Assembly (NCBI RefSeq): GCF_028689845.1
Contig: NZ_JAQVCH010000001.1
Coordinates: forward strand, 62,001-126,000
Length of the DNA stretch: 64,000 nucleotides
From: Flavobacterium sp.
Lineage (GTDB): Bacteria > Bacteroidota > Bacteroidia > Flavobacteriales > Flavobacteriaceae
Reading direction: 5' to 3'
This document shows, one piece after another, positions 29,863 through 38,567 of the stretch; position 1 is the first letter of the stretch, and the number at the start of each line of letters is the position of its first letter. Both the position numbers and the translations under genes were made by a program. A model generated the notes under the pieces. The model had not been told where the DNA came from and made no database searches. It saw only the letters and a list, made by a program, of their open reading frames with translations.

Positions 29863-30099
29863 ATGTCAGACATTGCATCAAGAGTAAAAGCGATTATCGT
29901 AGACAAATTAGGTGTTGACGAGAACGAAGTTGTAACAGAAGCAAGCTTCACTAACGATTTAGGAGCTGATTCATTAGACACTGTTGAGCTAATTATGGAG
30001 TTCGAAAAAGAATTTGATATTCAAATTCCAGACGACCAAGCGGAAAACATTGCTACTGTAGGTCAAGCTATTTCTTACATCGAAGAAGCTAAAAAATAA
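29863..30099 (+). CDS. acpP: Acyl carrier protein
   Basis: Carries growing acyl chains in fatty acid synthesis on a phosphopantetheine arm. The 78-residue acidic protein has [10 protein letters not shown] with Ser37 as attachment site and the usual four-helix pattern. It heads an acpP-fabF-rnc run typical of bacteria; a terminator hairpin follows at once, so part of the transcription probably stops after acpP and gives excess ACP over FabF (inference). Confidence 0.97.
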   Translation: MSDIASRVKAIIVDKLGVDENEVVTEASFTNDLGADSLDTVELIMEFEKEFDIQIPDDQAENIATVGQAISYIEEAKK

Positions 30100-30107
30100 T
30101 AACGACT

Positions 30108-30150
30108 AACATCCCGTTCTGAACTAATCAGAACGGGTGTTATTATTTTA
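30108..30150 (+). terminator. Intrinsic terminator after acpP
   Basis: Stem CCCGTTCTGA / TCAGAACGGG (30113-30122, 30128-30137), extended outward past a one-base bulge, 5-nt loop, then a T-rich tract. Confidence 0.8.
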
Positions 30151-30204
30151 TTTAATTTTAAATTACCGATTGGAATTCAATCAAACCTATACAAAAAAAA
30201 TTAC

Positions 30205-30244
30205 CCCTGTTTTTTACTTTACTACAAAAATCAGGGTTTTTTTG
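30205..30244 (+). terminator. Second hairpin with T run before fabF
   Basis: CCCTGTTTTT pairs with AAAAATCAGGG (30226-30236) with one bulge and is followed by seven T. It may be a further terminator or an attenuator in the fabF leader; no full promoter was found between it and fabF, only TATATTCG at 30248-30255. Confidence 0.5.
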
Positions 30245-30274
30245 TTTATATTCGTACCAATAAATTTTTAAACA

Positions 30275-31528
30275 ATGGAGTTAAAACGAGTAGTTGTTAC
30301 CGGTTTAGGAGCTTTGACCCCTATAGGAAATAATATTCAGGAATATTGGAATGGTCTTATTAATGGCCTAAGTGGTGCCGCACCTATTACTTATTACGAC
30401 ACAGAAAAGCACAAAACCAAGTTTGCTTGTGAAATAAAAAATTTCAACATTGAAAATCATATTGACCGTAAAGAAGCCCGGAGAATGGATAAATTTGCTC
30501 AATATGCCATTGTGGCGAGTGACGAAGCCATTAAGGATGCAGGTTTAACAGACGACAATGTAGACAAATACCGCGTTGGTGTAATTTGGGGTGCTGGAAT
30601 TGGCGGATTAGAAACTTTTCAAGATGAAGTTTTATACTATGCTAAAGGAGACGGAACACCAAAATTTAATCCTTTCTTTATTCCAAAAATGATTGCCGAT
30701 ATTGCTCCTGCACACATTTCCATGCGAAATGGATACATGGGTCCAAATTATACTACGGTTTCTGCTTGTGCTTCTTCGGCCAATGCCTTAATTGATGCAT
30801 TTAATTATATCCGATTAGGATTATGTGATGTCATTATTTCGGGCGGATCGGAAGCCGCAGTAACTATTGCTGGAATGGGCGGATTTAATTCGATGCATGC
30901 CTTGTCAACACGTAACGATAGTCCAGAAACGGCTTCTCGTCCGTTTGATGCCACGCGTGATGGTTTTGTTTTAGGTGAAGGTGCTGGTGCTTTGGTTTTA
31001 GAGGAATATGAACACGCCAAAGCTCGTGGAGCTACGATATATTGTGAAATTGGCGGAGGCGGAATGTCGTCCGATGCCTATCACTTAACGGCTCCTCATC
31101 CAGAAGGAATTGGAGTTATCGCCGTAATGAATAATTGCCTGCGAGATGCCAAAATGAAACCAGAAGAGGTAGAACACATTAACACACACGGAACCTCAAC
31201 TCCTTTGGGCGATGTGGCCGAATTAAAAGCAATTAGTGCTGTTTTTGGTGAACATGCTAAAAATATCAATATTAATTCTACTAAATCCATGACAGGTCAT
31301 TTACTTGGAGCCGCTGGTGCAATAGAAGCAATCGCCTCTATTCTTGCAATTAAGCACGGAATTATTCCGCCAACTATTAATCATGTAAACGTAGATGAAA
31401 ATATTAATCCTGAATTAAACCTTACGCTAAATAAAGCTCAAAAAAGAGACATTAAAGTAGCGATGAGTAACACCTTTGGATTTGGCGGTCACAATGCTTG
31501 CGTTTTATTTAAAAAATTGGAAGAGTAA
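30275..31528 (+). CDS. fabF: Beta-ketoacyl-ACP synthase II
   Basis: Condenses malonyl-ACP with acyl-ACP in fatty acid elongation. The 417-residue product has the Cys-His-His triad: Cys165 in VSACASSAN, His305 in NTHGTSTPLGD and His342 in TKSMTGHLLG, with Lys337 before it. Length and motifs fit FabF rather than FabB or FabH. It is followed 6 bp later by rnc. Confidence 0.96.
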   Translation: MELKRVVVTGLGALTPIGNNIQEYWNGLINGLSGAAPITYYDTEKHKTKFACEIKNFNIENHIDRKEARRMDKFAQYAIVASDEAIKDAGLTDDNVDKYRVGVIWGAGIGGLETFQDEVLYYAKGDGTPKFNPFFIPKMIADIAPAHISMRNGYMGPNYTTVSACASSANALIDAFNYIRLGLCDVIISGGSEAAVTIAGMGGFNSMHALSTRNDSPETASRPFDATRDGFVLGEGAGALVLEEYEHAKARGATIYCEIGGGGMSSDAYHLTAPHPEGIGVIAVMNNCLRDAKMKPEEVEHINTHGTSTPLGDVAELKAISAVFGEHAKNININSTKSMTGHLLGAAGAIEAIASILAIKHGIIPPTINHVNVDENINPELNLTLNKAQKRDIKVAMSNTFGFGGHNACVLFKKLEE

Positions 31529-31534
31529 ATTTAA

Positions 31535-32278
31535 ATGAGTCTTTTTAAAAAAATATTTACCAAATCCCGTCCTCTCGAAGGCGGGATTTTTTTTCAAGAA
31601 ATTCATAAAATACTAGGCTTTAAACCTAACGATATTGAAAATTATCGCAAAGCATTTACGCATCGTTCCTCAAATAAATTAGATTTAAAAGGAAATCCAA
31701 TAAATTATGAACGCTTAGAATTTTTGGGCGATGCCATGCTAAGTGCTGTTATTGCGGGACATCTATTTAATGAAGTTCCGTCTGGAGACGAAGGCTATTT
31801 AACCAAAATGCGTTCTAAAATTGTGAGTCGCGAACATCTAAACGAATTAGGTAAAGATTTAAATTTAATTGGTTTAGTTGATAGCAAAGTCCCTTCACAA
31901 CACTTTGGCGAAAATATTCATGGTAATATTTTTGAAGCTTTAATTGGGGCTATCTTTTTGGATAAAGGTTTTAATTATTGTGAAAAGTTCATTCGCAGAA
32001 GAGTAATCCTTCCTTATGTTGACATTGCCCGATTAGAAGGAAAAGTAATCAGCTACAAAAGTTTAGTCATCGAATGGTGTCAAAAAGAAAAAAAAGCGTT
32101 CCTTTTTGATGTTTATGAAGATAATGGAAATGATGGACAACGTTACTTTGGTGTTAAATTAACTATTGACACTAAAGTGATTGCCAAATCAAGAGCTACC
32201 TCCAAAAAGAAAGCAGAAGAAATCGCCTCAAAACGTGCTTTTTATGCCTTGCAAGAAATAATCGACAAAAAGATATAA
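31535..32278 (+). CDS. rnc: Ribonuclease III
   Basis: Double-stranded RNA endonuclease for rRNA and mRNA processing. The 247-residue product has the catalytic signature ERLEFLGDAML near residues 64-74, a second acidic site in NIFEALIGAIFLDKG, and a C-terminal dsRNA-binding domain (about 175-245) ending KKKAEEIASKRA. The start ATG 31535 lies 6 bp after the fabF stop. Confidence 0.95.
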   Translation: MSLFKKIFTKSRPLEGGIFFQEIHKILGFKPNDIENYRKAFTHRSSNKLDLKGNPINYERLEFLGDAMLSAVIAGHLFNEVPSGDEGYLTKMRSKIVSREHLNELGKDLNLIGLVDSKVPSQHFGENIHGNIFEALIGAIFLDKGFNYCEKFIRRRVILPYVDIARLEGKVISYKSLVIEWCQKEKKAFLFDVYEDNGNDGQRYFGVKLTIDTKVIAKSRATSKKKAEEIASKRAFYALQEIIDKKI

Positions 32279-32376
32279 ACTATATCGTTTTCGTTCATAA
32301 ATTATCGTTAAGTTGGAGAAAACGTCCTAATTTCTACCTCAAAAGCAGTATATTTACATCTTGTTTAAATATATAA

Positions 32377-32862
32377 ATGGCTATTCACAAATTATTTATG
32401 GATGATTTCGAAGAAGTTGATTATCAACTTATCGCTATTCATACTGCATTAGAAAATTATCGAATAGCGTTTTTCATTAATCAACAATTACCGATTCTTT
32501 TAAGCAAAAACAAGGAAGATATTCTGATTGAAAATGAAGATCAACCCATTGCTTTTTCTTATTTTGAATATGAAGACGAAGTTAAAGGTATTCAATGGTC
32601 GTTAATTGAAAATAAAAAAGAAATTACAATTACTCAAGGAATTTATTTGACCAATTTATTCTCAGAAAAAGAAGGCTTTACTAACACTTTTTATTTTTTA
32701 CCAGAATTTAAAAAAGCAGCCTATTTCCTAAAAATTGAAGGAGAGAAAAACCAAATCAATACCAATTTAATTATCCAAAAACTAAAAACAATTGACCAAG
32801 TATCAACGGTATATGCTGTGGAAAAAAGTCAAATAAAATCAAAAAACAATTTAATTTTTTAA
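32377..32862 (+). CDS. IPExxxVDY family protein
   Basis: A 161-residue soluble protein of unknown function, recognised by the family-type block DDFEEVDYQLIAIHTALENY near residues 9-28 and by its fixed place between rnc and pyk in Flavobacteria. No signal peptide, membrane segment or catalytic motif is visible. Beginning 98 bp after rnc and ending 5 bp before pyk, it is probably in the pyk transcript. Confidence 0.78.
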   Translation: MAIHKLFMDDFEEVDYQLIAIHTALENYRIAFFINQQLPILLSKNKEDILIENEDQPIAFSYFEYEDEVKGIQWSLIENKKEITITQGIYLTNLFSEKEGFTNTFYFLPEFKKAAYFLKIEGEKNQINTNLIIQKLKTIDQVSTVYAVEKSQIKSKNNLIF

Positions 32863-32867
32863 ACCAT

Positions 32868-34298
32868 ATGCCAATCAACAAAAAAACTAAAATTGTTGCC
32901 ACACTAGGTCCTGCCTGCAGTTCAAAAGAAATTATAAAAAAAATGGTGGATGCGGGTGTCAACGTTTTTCGTATCAATTTTTCGCATGCTGATTATGAAG
33001 ATGTCAAAGAACGCATTGCTATCATTCGTGAATTAAACGAAGAATTTGGATATACCACTGCCATCTTAGCCGATTTACAAGGGCCAAAACTTCGCGTAGG
33101 GGTGATGAAAGAAGATGTAGTCGTGAGCAAAGGCGATATTATAACGTTTCAAACAGCCGAAGACATTCCAGGAACGGCTGATCGCGTTTATATGAATTAC
33201 AAAGAATTTCCTAGTGATGTAAAACCAGGAGAGAAAATTCTTTTAGACGATGGAAAACTAATGTTTGAAGCAATTGAAACAAATGGTACAACCGAAGTGG
33301 TGTGCCGCGTTATTCAAGGTGGTCCTTTAAAGTCTAAAAAAGGGGTCAACTTGCCAAACACTAAAGTATCATTGCCTGCATTGACTAAAAAAGACGTTAA
33401 AGATGCCTTGTTTGCTATCGAAAATGAAGTCGACTGGATTGCTTTATCCTTTGTGCGAACACCAAAAGACTTGGAAGAATTGCAAGACATGATTGCGAAA
33501 CATTCGCATTATAAAATTCCGATTATTGCCAAAATAGAAAAACCAGAAGCCGTTGAAAATATTGATAAAATTGTTGCTTTTTGCGATGGTTTAATGGTAG
33601 CTCGAGGCGATTTAGGGGTTGAAATTCCAGCAGAGGAAGTACCGCTAATTCAGAAAAAACTAATTCATCGAGCCAAAACAGCTCGTATTCCAGTAATTGT
33701 GGCCACACAGATGATGGAAACCATGATTACGAGTTTAACTCCAACACGAGCTGAAGTAAATGATGTTGCAAATTCTGTAATGGATGGAGCAGATGCCGTG
33801 ATGCTTTCTGGCGAAACTTCGGTAGGAAATTATCCAGTAGAAGTGATTGAAACGATGACTCGTATCATCAAATCGGTAGAAGACAGTCCGCTAATTCAAG
33901 TGCCACACAATCCGCCACATGTACGAACAAAGCGATTTATTACTAAATCCATCTGCTTTCATGCAGCGGTCATGGCCAATGAAATTAAAGCAAAAGCTAT
34001 TTCAACCTTGACTAACAGTGGTTATACCGCCTTTCAAATCTCGGCTTGGCGACCAAGTGCACATATTTTAGTATTTACCTCGAATAAACGTATTTTAACC
34101 CAATTAAATTTATTGTGGGGCGTTCGTTCATTCTATTATGACAAATTTGCTAGTACCGATGATACGGTTGAAGATGTCAATAAAATTGCCAAAGCAAAAG
34201 GGTTCGTAGATAAAGGAGAAATGGTTATCAACCTTGCCGCAATGCCAATTTCAGAAAAAGGAATGGTCAATACATTACGCGTTTCAGACATTTCATAA
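32868..34298 (+). CDS. pyk: Pyruvate kinase
   Basis: Last step of glycolysis: phosphoenolpyruvate plus ADP to pyruvate plus ATP. The 476-residue product has KIVATLGPACSS at the N-terminus, the barrel motifs NFSHADYED and IAKIEKPEAVENID (active-site Lys), the metal-binding MVARGDLGVEIP, and ATQMMETM. The C-terminal allosteric domain is present. Start ATG 32868 lies 5 bp after the previous gene. Confidence 0.96.
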   Translation: MPINKKTKIVATLGPACSSKEIIKKMVDAGVNVFRINFSHADYEDVKERIAIIRELNEEFGYTTAILADLQGPKLRVGVMKEDVVVSKGDIITFQTAEDIPGTADRVYMNYKEFPSDVKPGEKILLDDGKLMFEAIETNGTTEVVCRVIQGGPLKSKKGVNLPNTKVSLPALTKKDVKDALFAIENEVDWIALSFVRTPKDLEELQDMIAKHSHYKIPIIAKIEKPEAVENIDKIVAFCDGLMVARGDLGVEIPAEEVPLIQKKLIHRAKTARIPVIVATQMMETMITSLTPTRAEVNDVANSVMDGADAVMLSGETSVGNYPVEVIETMTRIIKSVEDSPLIQVPHNPPHVRTKRFITKSICFHAAVMANEIKAKAISTLTNSGYTAFQISAWRPSAHILVFTSNKRILTQLNLLWGVRSFYYDKFASTDDTVEDVNKIAKAKGFVDKGEMVINLAAMPISEKGMVNTLRVSDIS

Positions 34299-34335
34299 AT
34301 TTAGTTATATTTGAGTTTTATATTATTTTAATTTT

Positions 34336-35106
34336 ATGACATCCAACAATCCTTTTTTTAAAAGTAAATCCTACGATAAGCCGCAATCTGTTCATGTTGA
34401 CGAACAAGGAAATCGTTCGGTGCTTATTGATTATCAAGAAACCATGACCGTGAATGGAACCATCAACAAAAGCTTAACGATGCTTTTACTGTTAATGGCG
34501 ACGGCAACTTTAACATGGGTAATGACGGCTAGCGGTTACAATCCGATGCCTTTTTTAATTGGTGGAGGCGTGGTGGGTTTTATTTTAGTTTTAGTAGCGT
34601 CATTTAAACTGCAGCTGTCGGGTTATTTAGCTCCGGGCTACGCTGTGTTTGAAGGATTATTTATCGGAGCCGTTTCTGCTTTATTTGAAGCGATGTATCC
34701 GGGAATTGTAATTCAAGCTGTCGGAGCCACGTTTACGACCTTTCTCGTTTGTTTTTTATTGTACAAATACAAAGTTGTAACGGTAACAGAAAAATTCAAA
34801 TCAATTGTCATTGGGGCAACCATTACTATTGCAATTTTTTATGTCATTACTTGGTTATTAAGTATGTTTACTAGTTTTCAGCCGGTGCATTACGGTAACT
34901 CGTTGATGAGTATTGGAATAAGTGTAATCGTTATTGTTGTAGCAGCTTTAAATTTGTTTCTAGATTTTGATCAAATTGAAAAAGGTGCCGAAAAACAATT
35001 GCCTAAATACATGGAATGGTTTGGAGCAATGGGCTTAATGATTACGTTAGTTTGGCTTTATATCGAATTTCTAAGGCTTTTTTCTAAACTAGCAAGTAGA
35101 GATTAA
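34336..35106 (+). CDS. Bax inhibitor-1/YccA family membrane protein
   Basis: A 256-residue inner-membrane protein with about seven hydrophobic segments (from residue 44 to 250) after a hydrophilic N-terminus of about 40 residues. The pattern TMTVNGTINKSLTMLLLLMA and the acidic-containing last helices (LFLDFDQIEKGAEK) fit the YccA subgroup of the BI-1 superfamily. Members may act in calcium or proton leak or in membrane protein quality control; the role here is unknown. Possibly read with pyk, 37 bp upstream. Confidence 0.85.
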   Translation: MTSNNPFFKSKSYDKPQSVHVDEQGNRSVLIDYQETMTVNGTINKSLTMLLLLMATATLTWVMTASGYNPMPFLIGGGVVGFILVLVASFKLQLSGYLAPGYAVFEGLFIGAVSALFEAMYPGIVIQAVGATFTTFLVCFLLYKYKVVTVTEKFKSIVIGATITIAIFYVITWLLSMFTSFQPVHYGNSLMSIGISVIVIVVAALNLFLDFDQIEKGAEKQLPKYMEWFGAMGLMITLVWLYIEFLRLFSKLASRD

Positions 35107-35123
35107 AAAATTATATATCATTG

Positions 35124-35152
35124 AAAAAAGGAGCTATATGGCTCCTTTTTTT
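35124..35152. terminator. Bidirectional terminator between convergent genes
   Basis: AAAAAGGAGC / GCTCCTTTTT (35125-35134, 35141-35150), perfect 10-bp stem, 6-nt loop. A and T runs serve both strands; the stop of the PAS gene lies in its edge. Confidence 0.88.
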
Positions 35153-35666
35153 ATGCTGCTTTCTCAAAAGCAATGAAATTTTGAAGTTTACCATACTTAT
35201 CAAAAACGGGAAATGCTTTAATATGACATTTATATAAGGAACCATCTTTACAGTAATTAGTCACAATTTTATCAAAGGGTTCCTTGTTATGAATTGCCTT
35301 TCGGATAGCCAACGAGGTTTTGGGACAAGTGGCTTCACCCTGAAACATCTTTGGCGATTGCCCTAGCACTTCTTCTGGTTGATAGCCATTCATTTGAACG
35401 ATGTTTTTAGTTGCGTAGACAATTTTCAAACTTGGACAAGTCACCACAACTACTGTGTTTATGTCCCAAATTTTACGAACATCCATATTAAAACACCAAT
35501 GCTTATCTTTTCCTAAATGATAAAACTGATTTTGGTCTGAAAAATGGTGGATGAGTTGGTTTAAATACTCACCATAAAAATTCCATGAAAGCAAAGGCAT
35601 TTTAATAGTATCTAACCGATTGAGGTATGTCGCCATTCCTTCATCATAGTTTTTAAATTCTAACAT
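35151..35666 (-). CDS. PAS-domain protein (LOV-like, photoreactive Cys absent)
   Basis: A 171-residue single-domain sensor. Residues about 70-170 form a PAS fold with a PAC-like end (NYCKDGSLYKCHIKAFPVFD). The segment GQSPKMFQGEAT aligns with the LOV motif GxNCRFLQG, but Pro replaces the flavin-adduct Cys, so blue-light LOV chemistry is not expected. There is no kinase or output domain, so it would signal through a partner. TACTTTTG (35686-35693) is a probable -7 element, giving its own promoter. Confidence 0.82.
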   Translation of the reverse strand: MLEFKNYDEGMATYLNRLDTIKMPLLSWNFYGEYLNQLIHHFSDQNQFYHLGKDKHWCFNMDVRKIWDINTVVVVTCPSLKIVYATKNIVQMNGYQPEEVLGQSPKMFQGEATCPKTSLAIRKAIHNKEPFDKIVTNYCKDGSLYKCHIKAFPVFDKYGKLQNFIAFEKAA

Positions 35667-35915
35667 TTCTAGTCAATTTTAAATTCAAAAGTAGGAGAAT
35701 AAATAATCTCGAAAAACTTTCTGAATAAGTTTAACGCTTGTTGAAGCCTTTTGTTTAATGGTTCTCTCAACGAATTGACACTTTCAATTGTTTCTGATTG
35801 CTTGCTTTTATTCCAAGTAAAAGCCTTGCGTGTTATTTTTGAATAATTTTTTAATCAATTATGGGTTAAACAGTTTGTTTTTCTTTTTCCTGCATAAAAC
35901 TAGTTTTTAAGCTTT

Positions 35916-36998
35916 TTAAAAATCAAATTTCAATTGAACCACCACCGTTTTTTTTGTTTCGGTATTTAAATTAGTCAACGAAATGCCTAATAATCGTACC
36001 GAGTCTTTTAATTTTTCTTGGTATAGCAATTCCTGAGCCGTTTCAAGCAGCAAAGCCTTATCCGAAATAAAATAAGGCAAAGTTTTACTTCGTGTTTGTT
36101 GTGTAAAATCGGAATATTTAATTTTTAACGTAACTGTTTTTCCTGCAATTTTGTGTTTTTGCAAACGGCGTTCCAATTCTATCGCTATATTTTCTAATCG
36201 TTCAACCATAAAAATTTCAGAAGAAATATTTTGATTAAACGTTCGCTCAGCTCCAACCGATTTAGATATTCGATTGGGTTTCACAGGACTGTTATGAATT
36301 CCTCGAACGCTATAATAATAATGTGTCCCGCTTTTTCCGAAATACTTTTCTAAAAAATCAAGAGTTCTCTCTTTTAAATCTTTTCCAGTAAAGATGCCTA
36401 ATTGATACATCCGTTCGGTAGTCACTTTTCCAATTCCGTAAAATTTTCGAATTTCAAGCGATTCTAAAAAAGATTGAACCTCATCAGGATTCACTGTTTT
36501 TTGGCCGTTTGGTTTATTATAATCACTGGCAATTTTAGCCACAAATTTATTGATAGAAATTCCAGCAGAAGCCGTCAAACCGGTCGTTTCAAAGATGCGG
36601 TTTCTAATTTCTTGAGCCAACAAACTTGCACTCGGATTTCCTTTTTTATTTTGGGTTACATCTAAATACGCTTCGTCTAAAGAAAGTGGCTCGACCAAAT
36701 CGGTATATTCATAAAAAATCTTCCTAATTTGTTTAGAAATCGCAGTATAGCGGTCAAATCGCGGTTTTACAAAAATGAGTTCTGGGCAAAATCGTTTGGC
36801 CTGTGCACCGCTCATCGCACTACGAACGCCAAATTTTCTAGCTTCATAACTGGCTGCCGAAACAACGCCTCGGGTTTCATTTCCGCCCACAGCCAATGGT
36901 TTGCCTTTTAACTCCGGGAAATCCAATTGCTCCACCGAGGCATAAAAGGCATCCATATCGATGTGAATGATTTTCCGGTTTAAAATAGGCTCGTCCAT
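35916..36998 (-). CDS. dinB: DNA polymerase IV (Y-family)
   Basis: Error-prone polymerase for translesion synthesis. The 360-residue product has HIDMDAFYASVEQ (Asp14, Asp16) and SLDEAYLDV with the catalytic Asp-Glu, followed by the helix-hairpin-helix and little-finger domains. The C-terminal end VVVQLKFDF may serve as a beta-clamp binding peptide. TAAATTTG at 37003-37010 ends only 4 bp before the ATG, so the message could be leaderless. Divergent from the CYTH gene with 41 bp between. Confidence 0.93.
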   Translation of the reverse strand: MDEPILNRKIIHIDMDAFYASVEQLDFPELKGKPLAVGGNETRGVVSAASYEARKFGVRSAMSGAQAKRFCPELIFVKPRFDRYTAISKQIRKIFYEYTDLVEPLSLDEAYLDVTQNKKGNPSASLLAQEIRNRIFETTGLTASAGISINKFVAKIASDYNKPNGQKTVNPDEVQSFLESLEIRKFYGIGKVTTERMYQLGIFTGKDLKERTLDFLEKYFGKSGTHYYYSVRGIHNSPVKPNRISKSVGAERTFNQNISSEIFMVERLENIAIELERRLQKHKIAGKTVTLKIKYSDFTQQTRSKTLPYFISDKALLLETAQELLYQEKLKDSVRLLGISLTNLNTETKKTVVVQLKFDF

Positions 36999-37039
36999 CT
37001 CACAAATTTATGGTATCTTTCGCATAGATATTACATCTT

Positions 37040-37510
37040 ATGATAGAAATAGAACGAAAATTTTTAGTGACTTCAACCCAGTTTATAAGCGAAGCTTTTC
37101 GGAGTACGCGAATAGTGCAAGGTTATTTAAATTCTGATCCAGAACGAACAGTTCGTATTCGTATTAAAGGAGAAAAAGGATATTTAACCATTAAAGGTAT
37201 TGGAAGCGAGTCCGGTTTATCTCGCTTTGAGTGGGAAAAAGAAATTCCGTTAGGTGATGCCGAACGATTATTGATTCTTTGTGAAAAAGGCATCATTGAT
37301 AAAATTCGCTATGAAGTAAAAGTGGGCAAACACTTGGTTGAAGTAGATATTTTTGCAGGAGAAAATGAGGGATTGATTTTGGCCGAAATAGAATTAAAAT
37401 CGGAAGAGGAACACATTGAAAAACCGAATTGGTTGGGAAAAGACGTCACCAATGACAACAAATATTACAATGCTTTTTTAAGTAAAAACCCGTTTCAAAA
37501 ATGGAAATAG
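37040..37510 (+). CDS. CYTH-domain protein (triphosphate tunnel metalloenzyme)
   Basis: A 156-residue enzyme of the CYTH fold, which binds triphosphates and divalent metal inside a beta tunnel. The defining E-x-E-x-K motif is IEIERK at residues 2-7 (Glu3, Glu5, Lys7); paired basic and acidic strand residues follow (RTVRIRIKGEKGYLTIKG). Bacterial members are tripolyphosphatases or adenylate cyclases; size favours a simple phosphatase. Its stop is 1 bp from the stop of the convergent RlpA gene. Confidence 0.88.
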   Translation: MIEIERKFLVTSTQFISEAFRSTRIVQGYLNSDPERTVRIRIKGEKGYLTIKGIGSESGLSRFEWEKEIPLGDAERLLILCEKGIIDKIRYEVKVGKHLVEVDIFAGENEGLILAEIELKSEEEHIEKPNWLGKDVTNDNKYYNAFLSKNPFQKWK

Positions 37511-37511
37511 A

Positions 37512-38042
37512 TTAGTTAGACAAGGTGTCTTTACTTTCTTCTACAACTTCAATGGTCACTTTCATTGTTCCATAACCTGAATGACGAACAATGTCTCGAA
37601 AGGCTCTTTTTGATAAATCAATTTCTCTTCCTTTGGTGAATGGCCCGCGGTCGTTGATGGTGACAATAGTCGATTTTCCATTGGCTTCATTAGTAATGCG
37701 GACTTTTGTTCCGAACGGTAATTTTCGGTGTGCCGCAGTATATTTTTGGTTGTCAAAAAGTTCGCCACTTGCTGTTTTTCTACCCGTAAACCGATCGGCA
37801 TAATAAGAAGCATGAGCCGCTTTTTTATATAATTTAAAAGTAAAATCTCCTTCGGTTTGAATACTATCGATGATGGTTTTTTCGGCTTTAACCGTATCTT
37901 TTAAAAGAATACGTTGAAGCGTTGGTTTTTCAAAATGATTTGTCTTAAACGAAAAACTGCTAAAAAACAATAGCCCGAAGAAACCCATTATCAACAGTTC
38001 TATTTTATGTTTCATTATCCATATTTTTAGCGTAGTTATCAT
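37512..38042 (-). CDS. RlpA-like septal ring protein (double-psi beta-barrel)
   Basis: A 176-residue exported protein with an N-terminal membrane anchor or signal (about 9-32) and a C-terminal double-psi beta-barrel: ASYYADRFTGRKTASGE, LPFGTKVRIT and INDRGPFTKGREIDLS, the RlpA core with its catalytic Asp. RlpA proteins cleave naked glycan strands or bind septal peptidoglycan. No SPOR domain is present. The first ATG (38042) is used; MKHKIELL from ATG 38015 is an alternative start nearer the hydrophobic segment. Confidence 0.87.
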   Translation of the reverse strand: MITTLKIWIMKHKIELLIMGFFGLLFFSSFSFKTNHFEKPTLQRILLKDTVKAEKTIIDSIQTEGDFTFKLYKKAAHASYYADRFTGRKTASGELFDNQKYTAAHRKLPFGTKVRITNEANGKSTIVTINDRGPFTKGREIDLSKRAFRDIVRHSGYGTMKVTIEVVEESKDTLSN

Positions 38043-38051
38043 ATATAAAGG

Positions 38052-38079
38052 AATAAAAAAGCCACGTGAAACGCGGCTT
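38052..38079 (-). terminator. Intrinsic terminator at the end of the DUF3108-to-membrane-protein operon
   Basis: AAGCCACGT / ACGCGGCTT (38059-38067, 38071-38079) with one mismatch and a GAA loop; minus-strand T run follows. It marks the end of transcription from the upstream genes, so the RlpA gene just beyond needs its own promoter. Confidence 0.8.
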
Positions 38080-38085
38080 AGTAAA

Positions 38086-38508
38086 TTATCCTAACCATAA
38101 ACTCCACGGGATTCGGCTTAAAATAAGCAGTAATCCTAAACCATAAAAAATCATAATTTTTTGAAATTTTAAATGATTTTCTGCTTTTTTATGTTTTGAC
38201 CAACCTATGGTAATTAATACGATTGCAATGATATTAATTAACGGATGCTCTAAAGAAGTTAATCGTATAGCTGAATCTTTCATTTGTCCCAAGGAGTCTA
38301 ATCCTAAAGGTGAAACCACATACAGCAATAACCCTAATAACAACTGAATATGCGTAAAAATTAACCCAAAAAGTGAAATGCGTAAATCTTTGGGTTGGAA
38401 TAGTTTCTTACCACTATAACCAATGACCGCATTAATAACGGCTAAAAAAAGAATGATTAAGGCTAAATAAGCCCACCAAGAATGCAATTTTTGTAATAAA
38501 TCGTACAT
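38086..38508 (-). CDS. Four-helix membrane protein (cytochrome-b-like, unassigned)
   Basis: A 140-residue integral membrane protein with four hydrophobic helices (about 12-32, 46-67, 89-104, 115-132). It begins MYDLLQKLHSWWAYLALI, a pattern I recall from conserved Bacteroidota proteins that have been named cytochrome b or, wrongly, ribosomal protein L27. His9, His53 and His88 could bind haem, but this is unproven. It is the last gene before the terminator and follows pgi by 59 bp. Confidence 0.7.
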   Translation of the reverse strand: MYDLLQKLHSWWAYLALIILFLAVINAVIGYSGKKLFQPKDLRISLFGLIFTHIQLLLGLLLYVVSPLGLDSLGQMKDSAIRLTSLEHPLINIIAIVLITIGWSKHKKAENHLKFQKIMIFYGLGLLLILSRIPWSLWLG

Positions 38509-38567
38509 GTCTAATTTTTTTTAAAAACAAATATACTAAAAAACACCATCATTAACACCGTTCCATT

